DNA of 64,000 nucleotides from Pedobacter rhodius (GTDB lineage Bacteria; Bacteroidota; Bacteroidia; Sphingobacteriales; Sphingobacteriaceae), in assembly GCF_027213645.1 (NCBI RefSeq), contig NZ_JAPWGL010000002.1, forward strand, positions 372,001 to 436,000, read 5' to 3'. Of this stretch, positions 17,045 through 28,000 are shown piece by piece. The notes under the pieces are model-generated. The model ran no database searches and was not told the origin of the DNA. It was given only the letters and a program-made list of their open reading frames with translations. How positions within the stretch are numbered: position 1 is the stretch's first letter; each line of letters opens with the position of its first letter. Made by a program: the position numbers and the translations under genes.

Positions 17045-18175
17045 ATGAATGAAATCGAACGATTTATTATTAACAAACTCGAAGTAAGAAATGAGGATTT
17101 ATCCATACGAAAACTTATTACATCCTTCCCTCCTGTAGATTTTTGTTCGAATGACTATCTCGGGTTTGCCCGCTCTGTTGAGTTGAAAAAACTGATTGAA
17201 GAGCAGCTTAATCTAGTAAAGGACTACAGAAATGGCTCCGGCGGTTCCCGTTTGTTAAGCGGAAATACGGCTTATGTAGAAGAAACCGAACAATTTATTG
17301 CCGATTTTCATCAGGCCGAAAGCGGGTTAATATTTAATTCCGGCTATGATGCCAACATAGGCTTACTTTCATGTATTCCGCAGCGAGGTGATACCATTAT
17401 TACGGATGAGCTCATCCACGCCAGCCTGATTGATGGCTGCAGACTAAGTTATGCTACGCGCTATAAATTTCTGCATAACAATTTAGCAGACTTAGAAGAT
17501 AAACTAAAAATATCAAAAGGAAATATTTTCGTCGTTATAGAAAGTGTTTATTCTATGGATGGCGATTTTGCGCCTTTAAAAGAAATCTCATTGCTTTGCG
17601 AAAAACATGGTGCTGCATTAATCGTAGACGAAGCCCATGCAACAGGTATTTTTGGCGAACATGGCAAAGGTCTGGTTAATTATTTTAACTTAGAAAACAA
17701 GGTTTTTGCCAGAATTGTAACCTTCGGCAAAGCACTAGGTATGCATGGAGCGATTGTGTTAGGCAAAAAAATTGTTCGTGATTATCTGATTAATTTTGCC
17801 CGTTCCTTTATATATACAACCGCAGCTCCAATTCATAACATTATATCCGTAAAATGCGCTTACCTGTTGCTAAAAGAAACAGATAACACACTTATATTGA
17901 ATAAGATAAAATTATTTACTAACTTAATTAATAAAAACAGCGTTAACGCATTAGACAGCCAAAGTGCTATACAAGGTGTTTTATTTTCATCTAATGCAGA
18001 AACCAAAACAGCCGCTTCAAATCTTCAGTCAAAAGGTTTTGACGTAAGGGCTATTTTAAGTCCGACAGTTCCTGCCGGAAAAGAACGTTTAAGAATTTGC
18101 CTGCACAGTTACAATGCGGATGAGGAAATTAAATCATTAATTAAAAATTTAAAAGAGATACAAAACAATGGCTAA
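17045..18175 (+). CDS. bioF: 8-amino-7-oxononanoate synthase
   Basis: A PLP enzyme that condenses pimeloyl-ACP (or -CoA) with L-alanine in biotin synthesis. The 376-residue protein has the fold type I alpha-oxoamine synthase layout: VDFCSNDYLGF, GSGGSRLLSG, the cofactor-binding VDEAHATGIFG, and the Schiff-base lysine in TFGKALGMHGA near residue 229. It overlaps bioD by 8 bases, so the two are translationally coupled. bioA, bioB and bioC are not in the window. A possible -7 element lies a few bases upstream, which would make the mRNA nearly leaderless. Confidence 0.92.
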   Translation: MNEIERFIINKLEVRNEDLSIRKLITSFPPVDFCSNDYLGFARSVELKKLIEEQLNLVKDYRNGSGGSRLLSGNTAYVEETEQFIADFHQAESGLIFNSGYDANIGLLSCIPQRGDTIITDELIHASLIDGCRLSYATRYKFLHNNLADLEDKLKISKGNIFVVIESVYSMDGDFAPLKEISLLCEKHGAALIVDEAHATGIFGEHGKGLVNYFNLENKVFARIVTFGKALGMHGAIVLGKKIVRDYLINFARSFIYTTAAPIHNIISVKCAYLLLKETDNTLILNKIKLFTNLINKNSVNALDSQSAIQGVLFSSNAETKTAASNLQSKGFDVRAILSPTVPAGKERLRICLHSYNADEEIKSLIKNLKEIQNNG

Positions 18176-18776
18176 ATATTTCGTCGCAGGGATCGGCACG
18201 GGAATCGGAAAAACTTTGGTTAGTGCAGTACTTACCGAAAAACTTCAAGCAAATTACTGGAAACCAATTCAATCGGGTGATTTAGATTTTAGCGACAGTC
18301 TTACTGTCAAGAACTTAATTACGAACAATAAAACATTTATCTACCCGGAAAGTTACCGGTTAACCAATCCTTTATCTCCCCACTTTTCAGCAAAATTAGA
18401 CAATATAAAAATCGAATTAAGTAAAATTAAAGTTCCGGAAACTGAAAATGACTTAATTATAGAAGGTGCAGGCGGATTAATGGTTCCATTAAATGAAAAA
18501 GAACTTTTAATAGATCTGATAAAAGCTTTAGATGTTGAAGTAATCCTGGTTTCTCAAAATTATCTTGGAAGTATTAACCATACCTTAATGTCTATAAACT
18601 TGCTTAATCAATATAATATCAAAATAAAGGGCATCATTTTTAACGGAAAGGGCAACCTTGAAACACAACGCTATATTTTGCAATATACCAATATCAATTA
18701 CCTTGGTTACATTCCTCAGTTTGAAAATGTAAATAAAGAGAATATTAAGCTTTCCTGTGATTTGCTATCACTTTAA
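18168..18776 (+). CDS. bioD: ATP-dependent dethiobiotin synthetase
   Basis: Forms the ureido ring of dethiobiotin from diaminopelargonate, CO2 and ATP. The 202-residue protein starts with FVAGIGTGIGKTLVSAVL, the BioD variant of the P-loop, and has the substrate-binding YWKPIQSG and the conserved EGAGGLMVPL. Its start overlaps the end of bioF and its stop overlaps the convergent SGNH hydrolase gene by 9 bases, so there is no room for a separate terminator. Confidence 0.92.
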   Translation: MAKYFVAGIGTGIGKTLVSAVLTEKLQANYWKPIQSGDLDFSDSLTVKNLITNNKTFIYPESYRLTNPLSPHFSAKLDNIKIELSKIKVPETENDLIIEGAGGLMVPLNEKELLIDLIKALDVEVILVSQNYLGSINHTLMSINLLNQYNIKIKGIIFNGKGNLETQRYILQYTNINYLGYIPQFENVNKENIKLSCDLLSL

Positions 18777-19460
18777 ATAGTCGTTTGCTTTAAGGTAATC
18801 CGCCCAAACTTTGTAACCCTCGGGGATAAGATGCAATCCGTCTTTTGTTAATTCTGCCTTTAAATGTTTATTATCATCAACAAAAACAGGATATAAATCG
18901 ACAACGGTAACATCTTTTGAAGCAAATTTTCGGATTTCCTCATTTAACCAGAGGATGTGGTTATCCTTACCATAATGATTTTTAAATTTCTCGAATGAAC
19001 TGTTAACCGGAAGAAGTGTCGTAAAATAAATATGGGTTCTACTGGAGCCTTTCTTTACCCTCGCTATCATCGTTTTATAGTTGCGAAGAATCAGGCTGTC
19101 AGGGATGTTTCTCGAGATATCATTTATACCAATCAAAATAAACAATTTAGCGGGTTTTCTATCGATAACTTCCTGCAGTCTTTCTAAAACGCCAAAGGTG
19201 ATATCACCAGAAATACCCCTGTTTTTTGCCTGCGGTAAGTTTAAAAGTTTGGCCCAATCTGTTCCGGCGGTTATGCTGTTTCCCAGGAATATGAAATCTT
19301 TCTTAGATTTTGGTTCTGCCTTAAATTTTTCAACTTGCTCGACATATTTAGCAGGACGATACGTACTATCCCATTTTACGATTTGAGCATTTACATCAGC
19401 TATACCCGATGCAATAGTTACACAGGCTATTAAGAAGAATTTATTTAAGAAGGATTTCAT
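18768..19460 (-). CDS. Secreted SGNH/GDSL-family esterase
   Basis: A 230-residue exported hydrolase with a signal peptide ending VNAQ. All four SGNH blocks are present: FLGNSITAG with the nucleophile serine, RGISGD with the oxyanion glycine, GINDIS with the asparagine, and DGLHLIPEGY with the catalytic aspartate and histidine. This arrangement is found in platelet-activating-factor-acetylhydrolase-like and carbohydrate acetylesterases. It is the last gene of the minus-strand SusC/SusD locus, 23 bases after the GDPD gene. Deacylation of a lipid headgroup or sugar ester before uptake is a reasonable inference. Confidence 0.85.
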   Translation of the reverse strand: MKSFLNKFFLIACVTIASGIADVNAQIVKWDSTYRPAKYVEQVEKFKAEPKSKKDFIFLGNSITAGTDWAKLLNLPQAKNRGISGDITFGVLERLQEVIDRKPAKLFILIGINDISRNIPDSLILRNYKTMIARVKKGSSRTHIYFTTLLPVNSSFEKFKNHYGKDNHILWLNEEIRKFASKDVTVVDLYPVFVDDNKHLKAELTKDGLHLIPEGYKVWADYLKANDYLK

Positions 19461-19483
19461 ACACAGATTTTATTTAAAGGTAA

Positions 19484-20383
19484 TTATTTTGATTGAACCA
19501 GTACATCCGGATAATCAGAAATAATACCGTCAACACCCATTGCCCGTAAAGCATTCATTTCTTCGATTTTATTAGCAGTCCATGGAATAACTTTAACGCC
19601 ATCGGCATGGGCTTTTTTAATTAAATCTTCATTAACCATTTGCCAAACCGGACTTAAAATAAATGGTTTGTAACCTAAATCTGCAATATTTTCCTCGTAG
19701 GTTTTCTTATTTGCCACCAGAAATGAGGTTTTTACATCAGGGTATTTTTCGTGAATAATCTGAATGGTTCTTTTATCGAAAGATTGGATCACAACATAAG
19801 GTTTTATTTTTTTCTTCTCGATGATATCCATTAATAATTTAACAAAAACTGCCGGCTCAGGATTAGTTGTCCCATCGCCTTTTGCATCACACTTCGTTTC
19901 AATATTATAAAAGAATTGTTTTGTTTTATTTGCCTTGATGTCTTTTTGAACGGCATCAATTAAATCTGCAAGTAATGGAATATGTGTTTTAATTTTTTGC
20001 TGATTCGGGAAACCGGCTAATGGTTTTGTCCCTAAATCAAATTGCTTTAACTCACTATAATTCATCTGGAAAACAGGGTACTTTTTGGCATCGGTTGCCG
20101 GAATTTCTCTTCCATCAGGTGTAAGCATAAAACCAGGACTTAAGTAATCATCGTGTGTAACCACTACTTTACCGTCTTTTGTGATGTGGGTATCCATTTC
20201 AAGTGTTGTAATGCCATCAATTTTCATTGCATTTTGCATTGCAATAATGGTGTTTTCAGGCCATAAACCTCTCCCTCCGCGATGTGCTTCTGCACTGAAT
20301 GCAGGGAATTTTGCGATTTGAGCATCCGCATGGAGTGTAATTGCAGTCATAAAAATCACAATTAATGATTTCGAAATCTTCAT
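19484..20383 (-). CDS. Secreted glycerophosphodiester phosphodiesterase
   Basis: A GDPD TIM-barrel enzyme of 299 aa with a signal peptide ending ADAQ. The catalytic signature AHRGGRGLWPENT is followed by the metal-binding EMDTHITKDGKVVVTHDD. Near the C-terminus VIPWTANKIEEM and GIISDYPD complete the barrel. The family hydrolyses deacylated phospholipids to glycerol 3-phosphate and an alcohol. It sits between a calcineurin-like phosphoesterase and an SGNH esterase in one operon, which together could strip phosphate-bearing headgroups outside the inner membrane. Confidence 0.9.
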   Translation of the reverse strand: MKISKSLIVIFMTAITLHADAQIAKFPAFSAEAHRGGRGLWPENTIIAMQNAMKIDGITTLEMDTHITKDGKVVVTHDDYLSPGFMLTPDGREIPATDAKKYPVFQMNYSELKQFDLGTKPLAGFPNQQKIKTHIPLLADLIDAVQKDIKANKTKQFFYNIETKCDAKGDGTTNPEPAVFVKLLMDIIEKKKIKPYVVIQSFDKRTIQIIHEKYPDVKTSFLVANKKTYEENIADLGYKPFILSPVWQMVNEDLIKKAHADGVKVIPWTANKIEEMNALRAMGVDGIISDYPDVLVQSK

Positions 20384-20399
20384 ATTTATATTATTTTAT

Positions 20400-21809
20400 T
20401 TAAACCGTAAAATCAGCCTCAAACTTTTCACCAAATCTATCCGTTGCTATTACTTTCACCTTCTTAACTGAAGGCTCAAAGTGTGCAACAAATAAATGGT
20501 CTGTTTTACTTGGCTCGGGAAATGTTCTTCCTGCCGGTAAGGTATCACCTTTATATAAACTTACCGATAAGGGATCGTAACCTTTTTGCTGTTCTAAAAC
20601 ACCCATCGGTTTACCATCAAGCACATATTCTACTTTCCACATCGGATCCCAGTTCCAAACATTGGCAATAAGTCTTTTTTGATTCGTCAGTTCATCCACA
20701 TAAATATGAACCTGTTCTTTTCTGGTTGAACCTGTTGGTTGATAATACCATTTCAATTCGGTTCCGTTAACTTCATAAACCCCATAGCCCCTTGGCGTTC
20801 CGTCTTCACAAATCGGACCTGTCCACCAGGCGCCACAAACTGCTCCATGATTATGTTCAAAAATACCGTTCGTTATCACATTACGATTGTAATGCGTATG
20901 CCCTGACATGATGTGAACATTGGTAAATCCTTGCAAAACGGCATAAAAATCTGCATTATTCTTCACCGCATTATGAACCGGAATATGCAGGTTAATAATC
21001 AGTAAAGCACCTTTCGGAACAAATTTTAAATCCTTTGCCAACCAATCTAACTGGATTTGCGATATAAAACCATCGTAATTTCTTTCTGTACCTAAATAAC
21101 GAACATCGTCTAAAACGATGTAATGTGCCTTTCCGCGATTAAATGAATAATAAGTTGGACCATAATGTTCCTGAAAGGTTCTATCAGAAGTTTCATCGCC
21201 GCCCATTCTATAATCCATATCATGGTTACCTAATGCCTGAAAAAAAGGAATTCCCATTTTGGTAACAGCACTATTGTAATCAGTAAACAACGTATGATTA
21301 TCCCAAACGATATCGCCTACAGTAATTCCGTGAACCGGAATTTTCGGATCCATAGCTTTGATAACCGCTATCGTATCAGGAACAGCGGTTTCCATCATTT
21401 GCGCAACATCTTTTTTGTTTTTAACCTGCGGATCGGCCCAAACAATAAAATTATGTCGGTTGTCATTTTGTTTTAACGGTGTTAATTCAAAATTCAGATT
21501 GGTTTTCCCTAATGCACTTTCGTAATGTTTGGCAACATAACTTTCAGTTTTAAACTCATAGCCTGATGGCGTACTTATCCAAACAAATTTTGCCATTGGA
21601 TTTACATCAATGGCATAATTTCCCGATCTATCAGTCTGAACAACATTAAACCCGTCAGAAACAACCACGTTTGCTACGCCTCTGCCTTTACTTATTATTT
21701 TACCTGAAATTTTGTTCTCTAATAAACTTGAAAACGAAAAAGTTTTAAGGCTTACGAATAGTGTTGTTCCTAAAAGCGTTGTCTTTTGAATAAATGATCT
21801 TCTATTCAT
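20400..21809 (-). CDS. Tat-exported calcineurin-like metallophosphoesterase
   Basis: A 469-residue protein with three parts. The N-terminus MNRRSFIQKTTLLG is a twin-arginine-type signal. Residues about 32-110 resemble the beta-sandwich of MetallophosN/carboxypeptidase-regulatory domains. The catalytic core has VWADPQ, GDIVWDN, ALGNHDM, INLHIPVH and SGHTHYN, the five calcineurin motifs, with Gln in place of the usual His in the first. A MetallophosC-like domain ends the protein. It is separated from the upstream DUF5689 gene by 93 bases that hold a hairpin. It probably cleaves phosphomono- or diesters in the periplasm. Confidence 0.87.
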   Translation of the reverse strand: MNRRSFIQKTTLLGTTLFVSLKTFSFSSLLENKISGKIISKGRGVANVVVSDGFNVVQTDRSGNYAIDVNPMAKFVWISTPSGYEFKTESYVAKHYESALGKTNLNFELTPLKQNDNRHNFIVWADPQVKNKKDVAQMMETAVPDTIAVIKAMDPKIPVHGITVGDIVWDNHTLFTDYNSAVTKMGIPFFQALGNHDMDYRMGGDETSDRTFQEHYGPTYYSFNRGKAHYIVLDDVRYLGTERNYDGFISQIQLDWLAKDLKFVPKGALLIINLHIPVHNAVKNNADFYAVLQGFTNVHIMSGHTHYNRNVITNGIFEHNHGAVCGAWWTGPICEDGTPRGYGVYEVNGTELKWYYQPTGSTRKEQVHIYVDELTNQKRLIANVWNWDPMWKVEYVLDGKPMGVLEQQKGYDPLSVSLYKGDTLPAGRTFPEPSKTDHLFVAHFEPSVKKVKVIATDRFGEKFEADFTV

Positions 21810-21842
21810 ATTTTTTGTAGGATGATGTTATGTTTTCGAAAT

Positions 21843-21876
21843 GAGCCTGTCGAACTTTTTAAATTCCAACAGGCTC
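21843..21876. repeat. Hairpin inside the SusC/SusD operon
   Basis: GAGCCTGT (21843-21850) and ACAGGCTC (21869-21876) form an 8-bp stem between the DUF5689 and phosphoesterase genes. There is no T-run in the direction of transcription, so it is more likely an RNA-processing or stabilising structure, or a repeat, than a terminator. Confidence 0.5.
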
Positions 21877-21902
21877 AATAAACAATTATGTTTTAGGATT
21901 AC

Positions 21903-23411
21903 TTAATTTACAATGGTGGTGAAACCGGTCGCGGTTTCGATAGTTGATAGCGGTGAAGTTGCAGTTAACGTAATAAATTGCGCTGTTCTGCCTGTACTCC
22001 ATAATCCGGTTTTAGTATCGTAAACACCACCAAGCATCGTGAAATTCCCTGCGTTAGAAGGGAAAGCAAACTTGCTTGTGTTTGTTCCAGCTCCGTAAAA
22101 TGCGACAGCCTTTCTGTTTTGAATGGTACTGTATTTATCTGTATTTGTTATTCGGTAACCGGCTTCAGGCGGACCTGCAGCATAAACTGCTCCATTACCG
22201 CCATACATAATCACATCTAACGGAATACTATTTCCATCGACTTTAATTCCGTCGAATACCGCCACACCTGCAACGTTTCCACTATTAGCCAACAAGTTAG
22301 CTGTTGCAGTTCCGAAATCCATACTATTAACCGTTGAATATTGAGTGCTGCTAATCCAAACAGCGGATGAAATATTAGTGGAACCCGAACCCCAGATATT
22401 TTTGTTACCGCCAACATAACAGAACTGACCTTTTTTAACTGTACCGGTCGTTATGTTTATTTTATAAGTCCTAACACCACCTAATGCCCAGCCTGTTGCT
22501 GGTGCAGCTAAAATACCCGCATTATTACAGGTAACGACAGAAAAAGGCGTGACTGCAAAATCAATATCTCTCGTCGCTTTAAATTGAATGTATTCATAAT
22601 TGTTATCAGCGCCATTTGGATCGGTTAAGTAACCCGTAATCACCAATGCCGATGGTTTGATAACAGCAAGCGGGAAGATATCATCAAAAGTTCTCGGCCA
22701 AAGCTGAAGCCCTGTGGCTGTTTTAAATACAATCCCGGTAAAATCTGCAAATGGTGTTAATTCCTGATTGGCAAATGCTGCCGAAGTTTCGGTATGTACC
22801 GTCGTCGAACCATAACCATCATTAATTACCTTATTGCCGGCAACACTTTCTCCGGAAGCCGGAACAGGCTCTACATTTCCCTTACTTATCGTGATTAAAG
22901 TACTTTCATAAAATTCGGGTCTGCCAGCTAAAGAAGCTGAATTTACAGCCCTGGTAATGATGTTGCGGCCCGACGCTTTTTTCTCAATATTTGATGCGGC
23001 TACTCCGGTAAGCTGTAAAATTCCATTTATCCTTTTTAAGGTTGAGCCGGTTATCCTTACATGAACCGAATCGCCGGGAATGTATTTCGCTGCGTCAGTA
23101 CCTAAATTAATGGCAATGCCTCTAAGCGAATCAATACCATTACCTGCAATTCTGCTGTTTTGTAAGATTAGCAAACCTGCAGGAAGATTACCACCGGCCT
23201 GATTAGAAATGACGACACCTTTAACAAAATCAGCACCGCCTAAATTTTCGTTATTAAGTGTTACATCGGCGTTTTTAAAAAGCTTGCGCAAATCGAAATT
23301 TGAAATATAAGGACTAACAGTTACCCCGATATAATCGGTTTCGCGTTTACATCCCATCCAGGTACCACAAATAAAAATTAGTGTACCGATATAAAGTATT
23401 ATCTTTTTCAT
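21903..23411 (-). CDS. DUF5689-family surface lipoprotein
   Basis: A 502-residue lipoprotein; ATG 23411 gives MKKIILYIG and a lipobox at WMGC near residue 20. The longer open frame to 23489 overlaps susD and lacks a signal. The DUF5689 domain occupies roughly residues 30-270 (ADFVKGVVISNQAGGNLPAG, PGDSVHVRITG), an OB-like beta fold common next to SusC/SusD pairs. The C-terminal half is a second beta-rich domain without a clear name. It follows susD by 16 bases and is probably a surface-exposed accessory that binds the transported ligand. Confidence 0.82.
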   Translation of the reverse strand: MKKIILYIGTLIFICGTWMGCKRETDYIGVTVSPYISNFDLRKLFKNADVTLNNENLGGADFVKGVVISNQAGGNLPAGLLILQNSRIAGNGIDSLRGIAINLGTDAAKYIPGDSVHVRITGSTLKRINGILQLTGVAASNIEKKASGRNIITRAVNSASLAGRPEFYESTLITISKGNVEPVPASGESVAGNKVINDGYGSTTVHTETSAAFANQELTPFADFTGIVFKTATGLQLWPRTFDDIFPLAVIKPSALVITGYLTDPNGADNNYEYIQFKATRDIDFAVTPFSVVTCNNAGILAAPATGWALGGVRTYKINITTGTVKKGQFCYVGGNKNIWGSGSTNISSAVWISSTQYSTVNSMDFGTATANLLANSGNVAGVAVFDGIKVDGNSIPLDVIMYGGNGAVYAAGPPEAGYRITNTDKYSTIQNRKAVAFYGAGTNTSKFAFPSNAGNFTMLGGVYDTKTGLWSTGRTAQFITLTATSPLSTIETATGFTTIVN

Positions 23412-23427
23412 ATTATTTGTGATATGA

Positions 23428-24996
23428 TTAAGGTTTTTGCCACCAAACCAATGTATTAATATCATCAGCACCTTGAACTGCGAGTGCATTTTTATAGCTC
23501 GTTGGGTTTGTGGATTGAGTAACTAAAGGATAATTTAATCTTGCCGGCATTCTGCCACCATTCGCCAATCCCGTTCCCTTCGGAATAAATGGATGGCCTG
23601 TTCTGCGATACTCTATCCATTGCTGGAAATCGACGAGGAACATGGAATAATATTTCTGCAAATGTATCAACTGCATTTTACTAGGTGCATTTGTTGCTGT
23701 ATTATCTAAAGGCAGGCTATTGTTCCAATTAATATCGGCACCAGTTACATAGCTAGTGAAAGCCGGATCGGTAGTAGATGTAAATCTTGCAGGCAACCAA
23801 TAGTTAATTGCATCTGCAATTCCTTTTAAATAGTAGTTTTCTCCGGTTCCGGTAATCCATCCTTTAGCTGCAGCTTCTGCCAAAATAAAATCTACTTCAG
23901 CGCAATTCATAATAATACCGGTGTATGGGTCTGTTTGTAAAGTAACTGCTGCACTTTGCGCATCAGAATAAAAATAAGACTGCTTAAGTATTGATGTACC
24001 CGTATCGTAACCACTCGGAACGCCGATTAATCCTGCCGGACCTGCAGCTATTCCAAATCTGTTGTAACCATTTGTTCCGAAAGCCGGATCAATACGGGGG
24101 TCTTTCCAAAATCCCAAGTTACCCAGGAAAAAATCAGTAATTGCCGGTCCTCTAAAATCAACGGCTCTTACATTAATCATAAATGGCGAGGAGTATACCG
24201 CAGTACTACTGTTGGTCCCGTTCCACAAAATTTTTGCAGTATGCGTATTGTTTTCCATTATCGGATAATTACCCTTATTGGTATCTGCAATTTCTTTAAT
24301 CTTCGCAACCGCCTGGGCGCTAACTTCTGCTTTACCAGAAATTCTCAATAATAACCTTAAATACAAAGAGTTACCAAATCTACGCCACTTATTGATATCG
24401 CCCTGATAAACCGGATCACTGCTAACGGTGATAGATTTACCTTCGGCCAATAATTTATTGGCTTCTTCAAGCTTGCTGAATAAATCAAGGTAGATGTCTT
24501 TTTGTTTATCAAAAACAGGTTCATAAACACCATCCTTGCCTTGATTGGCCTGCGTATAGGGTACATCGCCATAAACATCAGTAAGCAATTGAAATACCCA
24601 TGCCTGGGTAATTAACGAAATGCCTTTATAAGATGAATTCAGCGATTCCGGTTTGTTGGCAATTGTGTAAATATCCCTCAAATTGGTTAATTCAGGATAC
24701 CATACATTCCAGGTATAATCTGCCCAGGTACGTCGTACATCATACCTGAAAACTTTTCCTTCCGCATCGCTTATATCGACTGTTACCTGCATGAGTTCAT
24801 TATTAAAATTCCTGTTTCTAACCATGTTTGCAGACAGAATATTTACCAGGGCCGGCGCTAAAAGCTGACTTGCAGAAACTGTCGATTTTCCAATCGGATC
24901 GGTATTGACTTCATTGAAGTCTTTTTTGCAGGAGAAAGCTGAAATACTTACAACTGCTAATAATATATAACTGGTTATTTTATTTATCGTTTTCAT
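23428..24996 (-). CDS. SusD/RagB-like outer-membrane nutrient-binding lipoprotein
   Basis: A 522-residue SusD-like protein of the SusD/RagB-like 2 type. The signal peptide ends in SAFSC, the lipidation cysteine, and the mature start KKDFNEVNTDP is typical. TPR-like helical segments such as QAWVFQLLTDVYGDVPYTQA and AEVDFILAEAAAKGW are diagnostic. It caps the SusC barrel on the cell surface and binds the ligand. It starts 10 bases downstream of susC. The specific ligand cannot be read, but the linked enzymes are phosphoesterases. Confidence 0.93.
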   Translation of the reverse strand: MKTINKITSYILLAVVSISAFSCKKDFNEVNTDPIGKSTVSASQLLAPALVNILSANMVRNRNFNNELMQVTVDISDAEGKVFRYDVRRTWADYTWNVWYPELTNLRDIYTIANKPESLNSSYKGISLITQAWVFQLLTDVYGDVPYTQANQGKDGVYEPVFDKQKDIYLDLFSKLEEANKLLAEGKSITVSSDPVYQGDINKWRRFGNSLYLRLLLRISGKAEVSAQAVAKIKEIADTNKGNYPIMENNTHTAKILWNGTNSSTAVYSSPFMINVRAVDFRGPAITDFFLGNLGFWKDPRIDPAFGTNGYNRFGIAAGPAGLIGVPSGYDTGTSILKQSYFYSDAQSAAVTLQTDPYTGIIMNCAEVDFILAEAAAKGWITGTGENYYLKGIADAINYWLPARFTSTTDPAFTSYVTGADINWNNSLPLDNTATNAPSKMQLIHLQKYYSMFLVDFQQWIEYRRTGHPFIPKGTGLANGGRMPARLNYPLVTQSTNPTSYKNALAVQGADDINTLVWWQKP

Positions 24997-25006
24997 AATC
25001 TATTCT

Positions 25007-28000
25007 TTATAAGCCCACAACTAAACGTACCCCATAAGTCCTGGTAGCAGGCAACTGACCCGTTTCAAAACCTTGAACAATATCAGTTCCTGATAAGGTC
25101 CCAAATTCCGGATCGAAGGCCGGCCATGGCGACCAGATAAATAAATTACGTCCATAAGCGCCGATGGTTAATTTGGTGAAACCAATTTTCTTTAAGAAAA
25201 TCCCGCCAAAGGCGAAGGTTACGTTGGCCTCCCTGAATTTTAAATAATCTGTTCTGAAAACACTTCCTTCAGCCTGGTCTGAACCATACAATGAAGTATA
25301 GAAACTTTCCAGGTTGGTTGCCACAACATCGTTTGTGCGGTAAGTTCCGTTTGAATTCTGAACAACTCCATCTCCGATAACTCCGTTATATCTTCCTGGT
25401 AAGGTTAAATTAAGCTTACCCAGGGCAGCCATCCTGGAGAAGGTAAGTGAGTGTGCTACCGCACCAAGTTGCGCATCAAATAGTCCGTTTACACTAAAAC
25501 GACCGTAAGTAAGTGTGGTGCCGAAGCTGAATCTGAATTTCGGCATCGTATTACCCAGGTAAACCAATCCGGTGGATGTTTTTGCGTTACCGGTAGTAGC
25601 ATCGTAAACAATCTGCCCGTCTGGTGAGCGCAGGAAGCCGTTTCCATACAAATCGCCCATACTGCCACCAACGTTCGCAACAATTTGTCCGCCGCCTAAA
25701 GCACCGGTTCGCAATACAACTGAACTATCAGCAAGTTCTACAATTTTATTGCGGTTGGCTGTAAATGTTCCTGTCAATTCCCATTTAAATTTCCCCGCCT
25801 GTATTGGTGTACCATTCACAGCCAGCTCTATACCTTTATTTTCTACCTTACCAACATTAAACACCGCTACGTTATAACCCGTTGCCCTATCTACAATACG
25901 GCTAAGAATCTGGTTTTTTGTATTCCCTAAATACGCAGCAAAATCGAAATTTAACCGGTTTTTAAATAAGCGGAGTTCTGTACCCAACTCAATTGTTGTA
26001 GTTTTAAGGGGTTTAAGGTTTGGATTTGGCAATACACTTGGATTAGTCATTGCACTATCCGGATAAATACCGTTTGAGGCTAAACTATAATTGTAAGCAG
26101 TACGATAAGGTGTGGTACCGCCACTGCCAACCTGCGAAATCGAAGCCCTTAATTTGAAGAAACTAATTTGTGATGGTAGTTTCCAAAAATCTGACAACAC
26201 GAAAGATGCACTTGCCGAAGGGTAGAAAAAGCCAACGTTATCGGTTCTGAAAGGTGTGGCTAACGTACTGCTCCAATCCTGGCGCCCGGTTAAATCCAGG
26301 TATAAATAGTTTTTGTAACTGAATGATATAGCTGCATAAAAACTATTTATTCTATAGCGGGCCGTATCCGGCACCGAAACCAACGGGCTTGCATTATTTG
26401 TTAAGCTGTAAACACCGGGAACAACCAATCCATCGGCACGAAGTTCTGATTTACTGTATTGATTACGCATTTGGCTACCGCCAACATTGGCAATCATTCT
26501 AAACGATTCTGATATTTTCTTATCATATTTTAGTAAGAAATCTGCATTTACCTCGTAAGAATTAATGTCTTGCACGCGGTAAGAACCTTGCGCAAATTTA
26601 TTTCCTGCAGCATCCCAGGGGCGCTGCGTTTCGCGAACATCATGGTTATAATCTATTGAACCACGGACCAGTAAACTAAGTTCATCTGTAAACTTATAAT
26701 TAGCTTGCAAACTACTTAAAACACCATTTCTGCGCTGCTTATTTAAGTATTGCTCAGAAATTGCATAAGGGCTTTCAGGATTGGTTGTCGTAATGTTTAC
26801 GAATTGAGTATTAACTTTTCCAGGCGCCCAATAATCGCGGTACCAATCTGTATTTACATTTGGTTGTGCAAACATAAACCAATACATTAACGATTGATTA
26901 CCATAACCTGTTGCAGGTAAATTGTCGCTGTGCCGGTTATTGTAAGCGGCTTTGAAATTAACACTTAATTTTTTCGTAACGTCTGCATTTGCAGAAAATG
27001 AAGCCGATGTGCGTTCTAAACCAGTATTAGGTACAATCCATTCGTTATTGCCATGACTCGCGGAAAAACGCATTCCAACTTTTCTGTATGTTCCATCTAA
27101 GCTAACAGAATTTGAAGATTCGAAACCGGTTTGAAAAAATGCATCAACAGGATTTGGGTAAGCTACCCAGGGTGTTCTGGTTAAACCTCTTGTTTTTGTA
27201 ACCGGGTCATATTGATAATACATTCCGCCCTGGTTAAAAGGCGCACCCCAGCTTGCACTTGTCGCATTGGTGCTGGGGCCGTCTTCGGTTGCACCATATG
27301 AAAAATATCCAACACCAAACTGGCCTTGCCCATATTGGTTTTGAACATCAGGACTATTACTTACCTGTTCCCAGGTGCTGTTAGACGTAAACGTAATATT
27401 AAGTTTTTTACTGTTCTTACTGCCGGATTTAGTCGTGATGATAATTGCACCATTCGCACCACGCTGTCCGTAAAGTGCCGATGCGCCCGGACCTTTTAAC
27501 ACGGTAACACTTTCAATATCATCAGGATTTAAATCGTTTAAAGCAGAACCAAAATCCGGAGGCATAATATCGCCGGATGTACCGTAAACGCCGCCTGAAG
27601 ATGCAGCTGTACGGCGGGCAGAACTACTGGCGACAACCCCATCGATAACAATTAAAGCTTCGTTATCACCGGTTAAGTTATTCTCGCCTCTTAAAATAAT
27701 TTTATTGGAAGCTGCCGGACCGCTATTACGCACCAGGTTCAAACCCGCAACTTTCCCCGACAAAGCATCTGTCCAGTTACTGGCAACGGCATTTGTAAAA
27801 GCACTGCTATCTACTTTTGTTGTAGCATATCCTAAGGATTTCTCCTCACGCTTTATACCCAGAGCGGTAACAACAACATCATTTAACTGACTTGAAGACG
27901 ATTTTAAACGAATAGTAATATTATTTTCACTTTTATCAAATACTCGTTTTATCGCCGTGTATCCGATTAAATTGAAGACAACGGTGGTACCTCTTTGTAC

